This document shows positions 8,736 through 20,517 of a DNA stretch of 64,000 nt, piece after piece. Both the position numbers and the translations under genes were made by a program. Positions within the stretch are counted from its first letter, which is position 1. Each line of letters begins with the position of its first letter. Where the stretch lies: contig OW121846.1 in the NCBI GenBank assembly GCA_933228895.1, positions 42,178,107-42,242,106 on the forward strand, read 5' to 3'. Source of the stretch: Platycnemis pennipes (taxonomy: Eukaryota; Arthropoda; Insecta; Odonata; Platycnemididae). The notes under the pieces are model-generated. The model did not search any database, was not told the DNA's origin, and worked only from the letters and a program-made list of their open reading frames with translations.

Positions 8736-10489
8736 GAATGAATATATATGTCACACTTCTACTCCACCTCCGTTCCATCTCGCCCATTCAATGCTCCATG
8801 TGAACGAATCATTTCACTCCGGTATCCCATTCCAATACTGTTCACAGTTTTACCCGCCCATATACTTTTCTTTTGATGTCATTAACGGTTAGACCTACTT
8901 AAAATCTCATGGAATGGGTTTGATTCAGTGAATTCAATAATTTAGAAATGAATTATGTAATTGTAAAATCTTATTCTGAAAATGCACTGTATCCCAAGAC
9001 AAGGGAAAGTGGCAGGGGCTGTGAGATCAAGCGGCATGTTCAAAGGAATGAGAATTAAAGTTTTTCAACTAGACCTTATTCTACTAGATCATCTGTCCGT
9101 AAATAAACCAGAAATAGTGTCTTAAAAAGTGACTGATCAACACACAAAATATTTGTTAGTTTAAAAATGTCTTTTTTTCTGCGAACCATAAAGAATCATG
9201 ATTGGAAACATGATGACCGGAAATGTACGTGTAACGTTGTTAGCTGGGTTTGTAGTAAATTTGAAAAATTTCTCATCTTAATTTATAACTAACTAAACAA
9301 GATGAGATTCAAATTGATTTATTCCATGTCTACGGTAAACTGGAATACCTTATTGAAAAAATGGAGTGCACTGAAATATAAACTCAATCTATGAAAGAAA
9401 TAGATATTTCTTTGTAGTTCCAAATCATTTATCAGCAAAAGCATAGCTCGTTTAAAACTATAACCAATTTTTCTTCTTAAGTGATCAAATTTCTACTTGT
9501 TTATTCATGCAATATAAGTCTGGTAAAGATTCACCTGCAATTCTTTGTACGTAAATATATCTTCTCTCAGGTTGCTATTCTCTGATGAGGCACTGATGTT
9601 GGTACTGATGTACTATTAATCATTGCTGTATGACAATGACAAGCGGAGATATAAGTGATAATATGATTTAAGGCTCGGATTTTTGCTAAAAATGCGAAAA
9701 AATTAAAATATGCATAATTCGCTCAAAAAATTTTTTTTCACGAAACTGTTTTAGGGTATTTAGTTTGAGTTTATTTTGTTCCCATACACCAATTTTTATC
9801 AAAATCTGAGACCCTAAGGGACAAACGTTTGTTGAATTGAGGTGGAATGACCCATTAACAGATATTCTTAAGCGACCCACTGAAACATAATTAGGTAACC
9901 CACAACGGTACAACGGTCACTGATGGTTTAGGAAAACAATATATTATAAAACGGATACCAAATTGCAGCAGAGTCATTAACGCTAGTGGCAGTAGACAAC
10001 TTGGGGATGATTTGGTGATAAACCCAAGGGTCAAGTGTTTGAATTATCGTAATTTGAAACGTTATCGTAGCACTTGCGTCAACTGAAAGTAAATTAAATG
10101 TACTTCTAAATAATACCATACCATCCACCATAAAGGTGAACGGCAGGGGGAGAATTTAGACCAAGCATGCCTTACCCATCAGCCTAACTAAAGCAGCGTT
10201 AAAATTTACTTCCAGATGCTTAAACCTCCACGGTTTTTCACATCACGTAACCTAAATGACAAGAGCAGCTCAACCTCCAACCCTGAAGTGGAATTTTAGC
10301 CGTCAATTAACTGGCTACCGCTGAAGGGGATCGTATTATACAACTACGTGTGTGAAATTCTCGGATATTCTCAAGATTTTGCGCACTTCTTGGATCTAAA
10401 ATTTCTTAAGATGGCTAAGGGCACACCAGGATAATCAATGTGGAGTCCAACAAAAGACAAGTAGAATTCCACCGCTTTTACACCGCTGC
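8736..10489. other. AT-rich intergenic sequence, nothing recognised
   Basis: About 1.75 kb without coding signatures, tRNA or repeat motifs that I can identify. Minus-strand open frames at 9913-9686 and 10131-9928 are short, AT-rich in composition and match no known family. Confidence 0.4.
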
Positions 10490-11370
10490 ATACCCATTCA
10501 GCGTCGCGATCATGTCGCGCGGAAAGGCCGGTGCCACTGTCCTCGTTGGATTCTCGCCCCGCTCCGAGCTATTCATTCCACGTGGCGAGTAAGGTGGCAC
10601 GGGCATCTTCCGCCGTCTTTGTCGCACTCGGCGGGACTTCCGATGCGCCCCGCCCGCCTCCGCCCCTCCCTCAGGTGACCCCGAAGCCCGCCCCGCGAAA
10701 ATACGTCGACGACCTGACGACTGCGCCGATCTTTCTCCGCGGAAAGGGGAGGCACTGCGACGTCCCTCGTACGTCCCGCATTTCCCCCAAAGCTGCATGA
10801 ACCCTTTCTCTCCCACCTGCCCGCCCTCCCACGCGCAGTAACGGCTCCCCCCCCCCCAAAGGCTTTTAACGGTCTTCTGCCCCGATTATCCCCGGTCGGC
10901 CTGTCCGGGAGATCCGCGCGGCCCTCGTCCTGAAAGGACACGGGCGGGGGAGGCGTGCGGCCGATGAGACGTCTCCCCGGGCCACTGCGTCTCGAGAATC
11001 CGCGGCGTGCCGTGACAGACGCGACGCGACGCCCCGGGGTGCCCGCGTCGCCAATCCGGTCGCTTGTCTCGCCCCGAGAACTTGCGAAGCGCTCAGGGGG
11101 GCAGGGAGAAGGGGAGAGGGGATCTTGACGTGGGTGCGGCCGTGGATCCTTAATTTCCAGACGCAGAATCCCGTCCCCTGCGGACTTGCGCTGGGTTCGT
11201 TCGATGCCTTTTCACCCAAACGTCGCGGAGGGAAATGGGTCTGCCAGGAAACGGATGCCCGTAGGTATTTCCTGGCATTCGACTCCGAATTTGTCGGCGC
11301 ACGCCCACCATTCCCTGAGCCAGTAAAACCCCGAGTGGTCGTTCCCATTCGCATGTGCACTGCTTAGAAC
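10490..11370. other. GC/CpG-rich island 1
   Basis: An abrupt block of high GC and frequent CpG within strongly AT-rich flanks, including a run of 11 C at 10847-10857. Overlapping open frames on both strands (for example 10816-10478 and 11360-10866 minus, 10531-10800 plus) are expected when stops are rare in GC-rich DNA. Their Arg/Gly/Pro/Ala-rich products show no domain. It may be an unmethylated promoter or first-exon island of an unseen gene, or a GC-rich insertion. No confident splice structure could be drawn. Confidence 0.55.
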
Positions 11371-11427
11371 GTGCTCCAAAAGGAGTGTAAAGAGTTGCAG
11401 TTCGGTCTGGAGCAGTAATAGAATTGG

Positions 11428-11572
11428 TTTATAGGTACTCCAACGGCTCGGGTTATTTCGCACTCTCTAACTTAAGCTCTCAAACCTTAAATAAACACAA
11501 CATCTGTACCTGAAGTGAGTTCCCAACCCTTGGGCTGCCAGGCCGGCCTGTCACTGACCTAGCTAACACGAT
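11428..11572 (-). repeat. tRNA-headed SINE copy, family 2 (degraded)
   Basis: Plus-strand text GGTACTCCAACGGCTCGGGTTATTTCGCAC, later TGTACCTGAAGT, GGGCTGCCAGGCCGG and TGACCTAGCTAAC, follows block by block the better-preserved copy at 15743-15897. The tRNA-like head is at the right end, so the element is on the minus strand. The B box is decayed here (GTTCCCAACCC). Confidence 0.65.
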
Positions 11573-11667
11573 CGGCATCATAGTCGAAGTCTGCGCCTAT
11601 ATCTAAGCTTCAAGCCACGTAGACGGCTTCCGCCGGGAAACTTTGCTCGGCATTTGAGCATCTCTCA

Positions 11668-11721
11668 CAGCTTCACTCCTATACGCACACTCAAATGAGT
11701 GTGCGTATAGGAGTGAAGCTG
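11668..11721. repeat. Perfect palindrome, 26-bp arms with a 2-bp centre
   Basis: The left arm (11668-11693, starting CAGCTTCACTCC) and the right arm (11696-11721, ending GGAGTGAAGCTG) are exact reverse complements around AA. The flanks are unrelated. No transposon termini or coding sequence accompany it. Confidence 0.95.
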
Positions 11722-14700
11722 AGAAAAGGCACAACGTTAAAGATATTCGTCAGAGCTAACATTCATAAATACTTTGGATAGCAACTTATGATGAATAATC
11801 GCATAGTGTAGTTTCCGAGGAAACCAAAACTTAAAATGAAGATAGACTAGGGTCGATATGCATGATGACAGATTGTGGCAATAGTAGACTATCATCTTTA
11901 CGGTAACAAGTGAATGTGATACGGAATGAGGCTTCACGAACGTCTTCTTAACGAATCACAAAACAATAAAAACTTTGCTGTTACGCAGATAAACGTATAC
12001 CTAGTAAAATTTTTTCTTGTCTAAGAATCGACACAATTGATGCTCAATTTTTGTGACAATAATTAAATCATATGCGAAAATTGAATGAATAACTCATAAA
12101 TTGTGCACATAGGAAAAAAATCAGCTGCTTGTTACAAAATACACTAAATTGACTGTTAAGTGCGTTATGCAGCCTCAGGTAAACAAGTCAAGTGGGCACC
12201 TGATCAAGGAAATACAATGCAAGTGAAAGAGAATCGGACTTACCTGCTTGACTGGATGAAGGTCCGACTTTATAGGGCTGATGATTCGGAGAGTTGCAAT
12301 GTCACGTAGCGTGCTAGCCTTCGGTTAGTATAATCTGAGTGGAATAGCCTGAAAAAAAATTTTACCATTACTAACCCTGAAGATACAATCAATGAAAAAT
12401 ATTGAGAACTAATGGTCACGGAATGTTCATAAAGTGGACAGTTACGTAGGTACTCTGTTAGGACAAAACGGAGAAATATCTGTATTTATACAGCAAGTTG
12501 AACCCTCACCGACTAGATTTTAAAAGTTTTACTGGATTTCTTTACAATTCACAACACTGCATTTTTGAGAAATGTGAATAAACAAGATAAATTAAAAGCC
12601 GATATTGATTCAATGACTTTGACGGTGCAAGGATTCAAATTTCGTTTCCAAATAAGTCCGAGGAAGCAGTAAAATTGGTAATTAGTAATAGATTCGGTTA
12701 CCTGGACGAAATGCAAACAATCCCCTTATTCTATTTTGCTCTCCTATACGGCCCATGGGAGTTCCATCTAATCTCACCACTTTAAACAGTGTCAACCGCT
12801 TCTTTGGGTAAAGTAGTCAAATACAGAGTTCCCCAGTATCTACTATGCCGTCTCATGCGATTCCTTCTTTCTTTTCCATAAGAAATATCTCAAACCACAT
12901 ACATAAAATGTTAAAAAATCTATTAGAGCACGCTGAACTCCATCATTGACCGTCCTGAACTCCTTTGCTTCGTCAAAGTGAGTCTCTCGTTGGCTTACAC
13001 GTAAACACTGTTGAATCCACATGCCTGTTACCCAGTTTATCCTTAATCAAATGTTTCCGTACTGGCGCATTCTTTGCTAAAATCCTTTCTTGACAACATA
13101 GATTCGATTTCGCTTTCCGTGAACACGTATACCAGCCTCACACACTCCCATCTATCTCTTACTTACTAATGCTCTCTTCCCTGTCTATTTTCATATTATT
13201 GGCTACGATTTTCACTTCATTTTCGTTTTTGTTTGTATGTGTATGTGTCTTATTTTATGTAACGTGTGCCTATTTAAATTGACCATGTTGCTGCATGTGT
13301 AAAATGTTTGGAAGGAATAAAATGAATACATATTCTGAATACTTCCGGATGCTAGGTATTCATATAAAAAATAAGAACATTGCTAAGTGAATTATTTCTG
13401 GACAAAAACAATAGCAAAATATGAACGCCAGAAGCATGCAAGACATTAAAAGCCGAAAATATTTAACCATGCTCCACCTGCCATGGCCAATCAAGTTTTA
13501 TAATCTTATTACCTTTAAAAACAAGGGCGATCACCCAACACGTCTTATTGGCACAACCATATCTCTCACCTACTCTTCATTTATGTGGTTGCCATGCATT
13601 CTCACCCTACTCAGGCAGTAGCCGTTAGTTGTGAAATAAATGGGACATATTTGTAATGTGCAGAAAGCCAACAACGATGCGGCGATCTTTATTTGCGATT
13701 GGTGAGAGGAAAGGAACGGAAACATCTAATAAAACACACAGGCACAGTTTTCTTCTTTAATTCTTGCTCTATGAACCCCATTGTATTATATAGCTACGTT
13801 TTCATTGTCTCTAAGCGTTTTTCTTGACCTTTTATGATCGACAAGACTCACATCGACTAAAGAATAGTGCGAACAAGTTGCTGAATGGCAACGCATCAAG
13901 GAAAATAGCGAGGATCAAATGGCATCCTATAACCTTTGATAATTTCGCCACGAGATCACCGACTACGCTCAATAAGCCAGTTGTCATTCCGACCATTATA
14001 TTTTATGAATGAAGATGAGCCTTCATGTTATCACCATAAAATATACGAGACGCGATTAAGTGTTCTTGTAATTTCATTCTTAGGCAACCAACTACTGAAA
14101 TCATATCAACCGAGAAGGTTGGCAGATGGCATCCTTGAGCAGTTGGCGCTAGTAATAATATTCGTAGTGTGAGCAGGGTGGAAGGAAACCCTGCATCTAC
14201 TTTTTTCTGTTAATAGGAACGGTACCAAGGGGTTCTCACTTTCACCTACCATAAATTTAGTTGTTGGGATTGAGGGTAACACAATAGAACACACCACATG
14301 AGACAGAAAAAAGGATAAGTAAAGAGGCCATATAAAGAATTCAGTAAAGGAGACTTGAAAATACGTAAATGAGCTAGCAGCAAATGAGAAGAATAGGGTT
14401 GCAGTTGACCACTCATGATTACCTCTTGGGTTAGTTTCCTGGTAAACTAAACGTAAGATGAGGAAAGTACAATCTATTATTACTGAACACCTATTTCTTG
14501 GATTTGTTTGCTGGGAAACTATATGACTTGGGCATGCCTCTAAAAGACTTGAGGAGCTGGTGTTAGGACAGTTAAGAAAATATGCGTTTCATTCATCAGC
14601 AGAAAAACTAAGTTTTTTATTATCTATTCGAGATTTAACAAGCCCGAGCCATCGAATCTCATTCTATATTGCCTTTGAATCCCATTTATTAGAAAAACAC

Positions 14701-15001
14701 CGATTAAAATATTTGTTCTTCGTTCTTTTGATTAAACTTAAAAATTAAAAACTATTCCACCTCTGATCCACACATATTTAGGTTTTTCTTCTTTCTCTAA
14801 TTCTTTTGCTTTTACGTAGAGCTAGTAGTTAGGTTCGAGAAAAAAATTAGCGACGACTTCAATGGCGAACTTCAGCATTTGCGGGGGTTGATTGAACCTA
14901 TATTAATTCGGCGCAGCAATCAATTTTTCTTCGTGTCATTATACTGTTTTTTGCATACGCTATAGAAGGTTCGTTTTTGTATACCGTTCTCATGCAACTA
15001 C
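11722..15001. other. AT-rich intergenic sequence, no gene recognised
   Basis: About 3.3 kb with only short open frames of unconvincing composition (for example 13421-13621 and 13936-14172 plus). No RNA gene, tandem repeat or recognisable transposon domain was seen. AATAAA-type strings (near 13316 and 13638) may be 3' ends of unknown retroelements. Confidence 0.4.
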
Positions 15002-15208
15002 GTGGTCCGATTGGCTTGTACGGTACAAATCTGCGAAGTGAGATGGACCGGAATCAAGGAGTCGGGCTCAATTACTGGAGTAGAGGTGGAAATCCCTATA
15101 AATGCTGTCAACGGTGAAAATGTCCACTTTCCCGTGACTTACACCATCGAATGCCCTGATAAGACTTGTCATCACCTCAAGATGCTGTGCCAATCTCAAA
15201 CTATTTGA
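15002..15208 (+). other. Unrecognised 68-codon open frame, possibly an element relic
   Basis: The predicted peptide starts without an ATG in a good context and contains ICEVRWTGIKESGSITGVEV and a cysteine-containing tail (CPDKTCHHLKMLC). The EVRWTG string resembles an early endonuclease motif of RTE LINEs, but the rest does not follow that family. Local GC is higher than in the flanks. A similar-sized frame runs on the opposite strand (15262-15068). Whether either is coding cannot be decided here. Confidence 0.15.
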
Positions 15209-15742
15209 AATAATTTTAAGCATGAATTTAAGCGGAGAAAGACCAAGATACATTAAAAACATACTAATATTTTGGGTATTTATTTAAAAAGCACAACGTG
15301 TATTATATTTCATGGTATAAAGATACTTCATACTTTTTGAATGAATAGCAGACCCACGCAATGCACCTGCATCGTTTTAGGCCTCCCGTTAATAGATGAA
15401 TACTCTACTCACTGCAGTACCAAGCCCGTGCATTTAACATAATACATTCCGGAATATTGATCTGTCCAGCATCCGAACGATCATTTCTTTTCTATTTCAT
15501 ATGCATCATTTTCTTCAAGTTATTTTACCACGTAATAAATACGGCCACCTCAGAGTGGATAGTATCATTACAAGAAAGATAAGATGAGGAAGGAAAACAA
15601 TTCTCACTTTTAATTCCCACGCATGTAGTCGTTGTAGACAGACATTCAAAGTTTAGGCCAGGCCTCCGGTTCAAATACCTCCCGTAGCAAGGATATCGTG
15701 CCTATTCTTGGATTAATTTCGTAGAGTAGGGCAGCTAACCTT
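15209..15742. other. No recognised feature
   Basis: AT-rich sequence with no coding or repeat signature that I can identify. Confidence 0.4.
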
Positions 15743-15897
15743 TTTAGGTACTTTATTGGCTCAGGCTATTTCGCACCATCGAATTTAACCTAAAACCGAA
15801 GATGTACCTGCTAATCACCCTAGCCCGAGTGGGGATTCGAACCCGCGACATTTGGGCTACCAGGCCGACGCGTTACCAACCTAGCTACTCCGCCCAG
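15743..15897 (-). repeat. tRNA-headed SINE copy, family 2
   Basis: Read on the minus strand it begins GGCGGAGTAGCTAGGTTGG (A-box-like) and carries GCGGGTTCGAATCCCCAC (canonical B box), giving a tRNA-like head of about 75 bp. A body then continues through AGGTACATCTTCGG and AGCCTGAGCCAATAAAG. A second, worse copy lies at 11428-11572. The acceptor ends do not pair well and a body follows, so this is a SINE rather than a tRNA gene. Pol III would transcribe such a head. Confidence 0.75.
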
Positions 15898-15949
15898 CTT
15901 GGATTAATTTCGATCAAAAACCTGAGCAGATGGTGATGCTGAAAATAAA

Positions 15950-16640
15950 GCCGGGTGCACTCCTATCCGCCCACGCATGAGGGAAGCGATGGATGGCACT
16001 CATCACATCCAGATCCCTTTTCTTCGCATCAACCGGAATCAGGCGGCCAAGGATACGTACGTGCTCTCTCATTTTTGTGCAAGCGGGGCAGAACGCGAGG
16101 GAGGAGGTCACCCGGCCCCTTCAAACCCTCTCCCCGTCCCGGCCGGCAAACCCCGCAGGGGCGGCAGACGCTCCTCCTAATTAGCCGAATAAGCTGCTTC
16201 TCCTCCGAGAGGAGGGGGGCGGGGCAAGGGGGCTGAAGAGGGGCGGATGGGGGAGGGCGGGGCGGTCCTCGGCATCTTCCGCCCCCGCGCCGCGGCCCCG
16301 GAAGATCCTCAAGCCCCCATGTGCGCGAAATTGTTAACGCGGAGCAAGCAGTAAAGCGGCGGCCGGGTAAGGGGGGGCCGTCTCGCCGTGGAACGCGGAC
16401 GGCGGCTGCGGCGGCGATCGGGGAAGGACAAGGGGATCGATTCGCTCCACGCCGGGGATGCGGGGGCGACACGATATCCCGATTAGGATCAAAATTGGGT
16501 CATTTGTTCGGCTCGGCTCGTTTCTGTGCACGCGCCGGGGTCAAAAACTGTGTGGCCCGTATCACACGATGCTCGAGCCTGGAGGAGCATGCCGGCGGGC
16601 GCTTGATACGGGAAGACGGAGCATAATAAAATCGGATCTG
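15950..16640. other. GC/CpG-rich island 2
   Basis: A second sharply bounded GC-rich block, rich in CpG, CCCC and GGGG runs. Open frames overlap on both strands (16472-16029 minus, 147 codons; 16321-16626 plus, 101 codons) with Arg/Pro/Gly-rich products and no recognisable domain. It shares composition with island 1, 5.4 kb away, but no obvious sequence identity by eye. Possible promoter or exon island; no splice model could be supported. Confidence 0.55.
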
Positions 16641-16974
16641 CCTTCGAACCACCCACGCGATCATTGAACTTGCGCAAGTTCAGAGCAGTAATTCGCTAGG
16701 GGTGGTGACAGTTGAGGATCACGCTGCGTCAGCGAAAGTGAACGTGATTGTTTGACGTTTATTAATTTTTCAAGGCAGCAGAACGAAATTTGGACCAGCC
16801 CAATCACAAAACAAGGATACCAGCTGATCTCTAATAATCAAGACCAGCTAATCTCGGCTGAAGTGTAGTTTCTGTATCACTAACAAAAATCTATCCTATA
16901 ATACTACGTAGTACAAAGATAAATGTTACCCCTGCAAGTCTCAGTTTACTCATAAGCCGACCGCAGCAGACTGG

Positions 16975-17062
16975 CCGTCGACGCACCAATATGAGGATCT
17001 AGTTTCGTGTTTAGGGTTGGTAAGACGGTGCTATATGATGTAGCCACTGAAGTACCTAGAAA
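16975..17062 (+). repeat. SINE fragment, family 1
   Basis: GTTTCGTGTTTAGGGTTGGT, AAGACGGTGCTATATGATGT and AGCCACTGAAGTACCTAGAAA follow the order of blocks in the copy at 7920-8045. The tRNA-like part is decayed. Confidence 0.5.
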
Positions 17063-17389
17063 CGTATTTGACGAAATTTTTGAAAATTTTGACGAAAGAC
17101 TCAAACGAAACTATTTGACGCAGGTTTAAGCAAAGAGTATTTCCAAATTGGTCGACTTAGGTCCTAAGGTGCGCCAACGGGATGTAAATGTAATCTTATC
17201 TTCATTTGTAACTTGATGTAAGTATATTTCTGAATTTTACTAATTTGTAGTTCCTTGTAAATATGCAATAGAATTACCACATGAAAATGGTTTTAGCACT
17301 GTAAATAAAGTTTAATATAATAATTATACCGCACTGTCTAACCTGAAGTATCTAAGCGTTGTCCTACAAGACAAACATAACACCCATGT
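17063..17389. other. Possible 3' end of an unknown retroelement
   Basis: AT-rich sequence ending in CACTGTAAATAAAGTTTAAT (around 17298-17317), which has the look of a polyadenylation-type tail next to a decayed mRNA-like 3' region. No coding part was recognised upstream. Confidence 0.25.
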
Positions 17390-17530
17390 CGGCCGCGGTA
17401 ATCAGTTATGTAACGCACCACCCTGACAGCTTAAGGGTCTAGGGTTCGCACTCCGTCTCAGGAATGGAGTGTTTGTGTTGGTGTTAAGCTTTTCATTGTG
17501 TGAGGTTAGATAAAAACTCAAGACTCAAGC
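17390..17530 (+). repeat. SINE copy, family 1-like
   Basis: A tRNA-like head (CGGTAATCAGTTATGTAACG, AAGGGTCTAGGGTTCGCACTC) is followed by GGAGTGTTTGTGTTGGTGTT and GTGAGGTTAGATAAAAACTC, the same kind of body as the copies at 7920 and 16975. Confidence 0.55.
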
Positions 17531-20035
17531 CTGCGACGATTTCATCATCAGGTCAGCGCGCTACTAACCGGACAGTGACAGCCAGTTGAGGATCTACACT
17601 GTCAGATAAAAGCCACGTACATCGCCCTAGATCTGCTGTAGTCCAACTGTATTCGTACTAATACACCTAGCTTCACGTGAACTCGCTTTTTACCGCGTCG
17701 TCCGAGGCAAGGTATTACGGCTAAGTTTCCTCGTGCCATATTACATTACATAAGAATTTCATGTAGATAGATAAATATGCATTTGTTCTTGGACATAATG
17801 TCCTTTGGAACATTCACAGATAACAATAGGTAATAATTCACAGTCTCACAAATGACATTGATTTTGCAATTTAGTTGTTATCCAAACATCGACGGAACAA
17901 TTAACACAAAGATTCAATATTTGAACAATAATTTACACAAAATAACCAATTTAACAACAATAAGATTTTAACAGAAACTCAATAACAAAAGGAAACCATC
18001 AACTGTAAATTGCATAAGCGTTACATTTCACATAATTATGTTATTTACATTGTAGAAATAGGAATAAAACCACATATTAAACATATAAATGTTTGCAGTA
18101 GACATTATTCCATCAGGTGAACAATTCCACAGCTTACAAGATGTAACTTGTACAGAGTGAGTGGACCGTATATTATTACATTTTACAAATTTTCATTACA
18201 TTACATATTATACATAAAAACAACTAGAAAATGAGCATAAAATTGAGCATAGAATGTAGACAATATATTACAAAAGACTAAAACGAAATGGAAGAGTAAG
18301 CAGTTTACTGCCTTTAAAAATAAATACACAGTTCAGCGAGCTTAATCCAATATTTTTTACTTCAGCGTTGGAAATCCCTTCATATTTCATTTGTAAGAAA
18401 TGATAGAGATTCAGCTACGTGTCTGAATTAATTTCCTTGCTAACTGCTAGTTTTCTGCTAACTGCATATTAATCTGAATACATTAGGTGAAGCGAAATAA
18501 ATCGTATTTTTTATGAATTGGAGCTAATTAATGACGTCAAAGAAAGCTAGTGCGTCGGTTTACTTAACTTAGAGAGAAGAATGTTTTTAGTAATTTTTCC
18601 CTCGTCTCCAATAGTGTTCACTTAAATTACCTTACGTGGCCATCGATCCAGATAGTGGGATAAAAATATCTCACGATAAGACATAGGCGAGGTTCTTCTA
18701 GCATTCGCATTGTTTTATATTTACTGGTTCGTAAGGGAAACTGTATATTGAACGACACATACCTTCTCCCTGATGAACACAATGATTTTTCTCGAAATCT
18801 ACGGCGCAAAGGGTTAGTGAGGTCATTCAACACTTCGTTTTCTTGATGCTGGAATTATTGCAGTAAACTGGCGAAGAGCTAAATATTTAGAAAGCCAACA
18901 TTTTCTAAGCAGTTAATCTTTTGAATAACCACTAAGAATTTAATATATAAATCATGCGTGTTATAGATTTGCCTTTTATTTAAGAATTTCTTTCTGGTAT
19001 ACCTTTATTTATGGATCTAAGAAACGGATATCAGAAAGCGCATCCAAATTGACCAAAACATAAATCAAGATTTCAAAATATAACGGCTTATTTCCAGCCA
19101 GTGGAATGTACTATAAGCGCTATAATTTGAAAATTGATTACGTGAGAAATCACAAATTGGTTTGGTAGAAATGCTTCTTAGTAAAACAAGTCTCCAGTAT
19201 TTATAGCTCCCATACTGGCGTTTTGAATGCAGAAAAATACTATTCCCCAAGAATGCGTTCCAGTTTCCAATTTAAATACAATGGTTTGGCACTTTCAGGA
19301 ATTAGTTGATAACGTTCCAGTATCTAATGGTGCATAGTATTACAATACAAATCGATATAATCCCGGCCAAAGTGTACGACTACTACAATTACTGCTTCAC
19401 TTGCGTTAAACTTTACATCACTTTGGGAACGCTGCAGGTGAGAAACTTCATGGGATCAAATGCTTGGGGCACTAATGGAAATTCAAATTGCAGAGAATAA
19501 AATTTTCGCGGTGGATGATGAATCCTAGATTGGATTTCACAAAACATTCTCTAATATTGAACTAAAGAGGTTTCTATAGGAGTGCTTCCCTTACTTAAAT
19601 TATGTTTTCAAGCACCTCTGTAATGAAACAGCCCTTACTATTCATCCACTTGACACTTGCTTCAGTTCGCTCGAATTTGTATAGTTTTTGTTCCACGAGC
19701 AACCAACCATGACTTGGCTGCCTCAACCCTTCCTCATTTCTTAAACGTGCCTTTCATTTTGCTTCCGAGAAACTTTTTGGACTGACCGGGGGAGAGAGAC
19801 TTTTTCATGGGATGAAAACACATCATTGCCTTGGCCGGCGATGCGTTTTGCAGTGAAATAGGATCCCCACGCAAAAAAAACCCGCTTCATTTTGAAAGAA
19901 CTTTGGGGCCATGAAATCTGTTCACCCATTGCCTTTAGATAGTGGATATGAATGAAACGTTGGGATCACTCATTCCCCACAACAAAATGATTTTGTTTCG
20001 ATAATAAGTTTCTTATAAGCCTGAGTGAGGCTCAT
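17531..20035. other. AT-rich intergenic sequence, no gene recognised
   Basis: About 2.5 kb of low-GC sequence with frequent stops in all frames. Short open frames (for example 19250-19065 and 19929-19741 minus) show no family signature. Confidence 0.4.
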
Positions 20036-20517
20036 CTCGTGTGGCTATGCTCTACTGCAGGAGTTCTGCACGCAGCATAAGTTAGTGGTTGCCAACACAT
20101 TGTTTAAAATCACAACCGTAGAAAATAAACGTGGAAAATACCAGAGAACAGAGGAAGATTTCAAATAGACTACATTTTAGTGAAGCAGAAATTTATAAGC
20201 CAGGTGAAGGACTACAAAAGCTACCCAGGGGCAGACATCGACAGTGACCATAATTTAGTAATGATGAAATGCCATCTAAAATTCAAGAAATCGAATAAAA
20301 CAGTGAAGAAGATATTGCAAGTAGAAAAACTGAAGGAGGCTCAGTATCGGCTGGCATTTTAAAAAGCAGTGGGAAACAACATAGGAGAGGACGTGACTGA
20401 GAAATCAGTAGAAGAACTTTGGGAAAACATTAAATGTGGCCTACAGGAGGTCGCAAAGGAAGCTCTTGGAAGAAAATAAGTTTCCAAGAAAAAGCCATGG
20501 ATCAAGGAATAAGCAAT
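20036..20517 (+). mobile_element. RTE-type LINE fragment abutting the satellite
   Basis: The reading starts with FCTQHKLVVANTLFK (about 20066-20110), the late-endonuclease text of RTE elements. After frame damage it continues (20180-20362) with QVKDYKSYPGADIDSDHN, where SDHN (20243-20254) is the conserved catalytic endonuclease motif, and then FKKSNKTVKKILQVEKLKEA. Further on VTEKSVEELWENIKCGLQEV and KKKPWIKE lead up to the satellite border. It is the same element segment as the minus-strand copy at 4262-4935 and better preserved (His kept). The RT domain is missing: the element is cut exactly where the satellite begins. Confidence 0.8.

Noticed and set aside
12238..12278. TATA-like CCCTATAAAG followed by a consensus 5' splice site (CAGGTAAGT) on the minus strand
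   Set aside because: Only about 25 bp separate the two, leaving almost no first exon, and no downstream coding exon was found. Probably chance.
15826..15897. A genuine tRNA gene (canonical B box on the minus strand)
   Set aside because: The acceptor ends pair poorly, a SINE body continues beyond it, and a diverged second copy with the same body lies at 11428-11572.
16029..16472. A protein gene in GC island 2 (147 codons on the minus strand)
   Set aside because: Frames of similar length overlap on both strands, the product is Arg/Pro-rich with no motif, and stop codons are rare in such GC-rich DNA.
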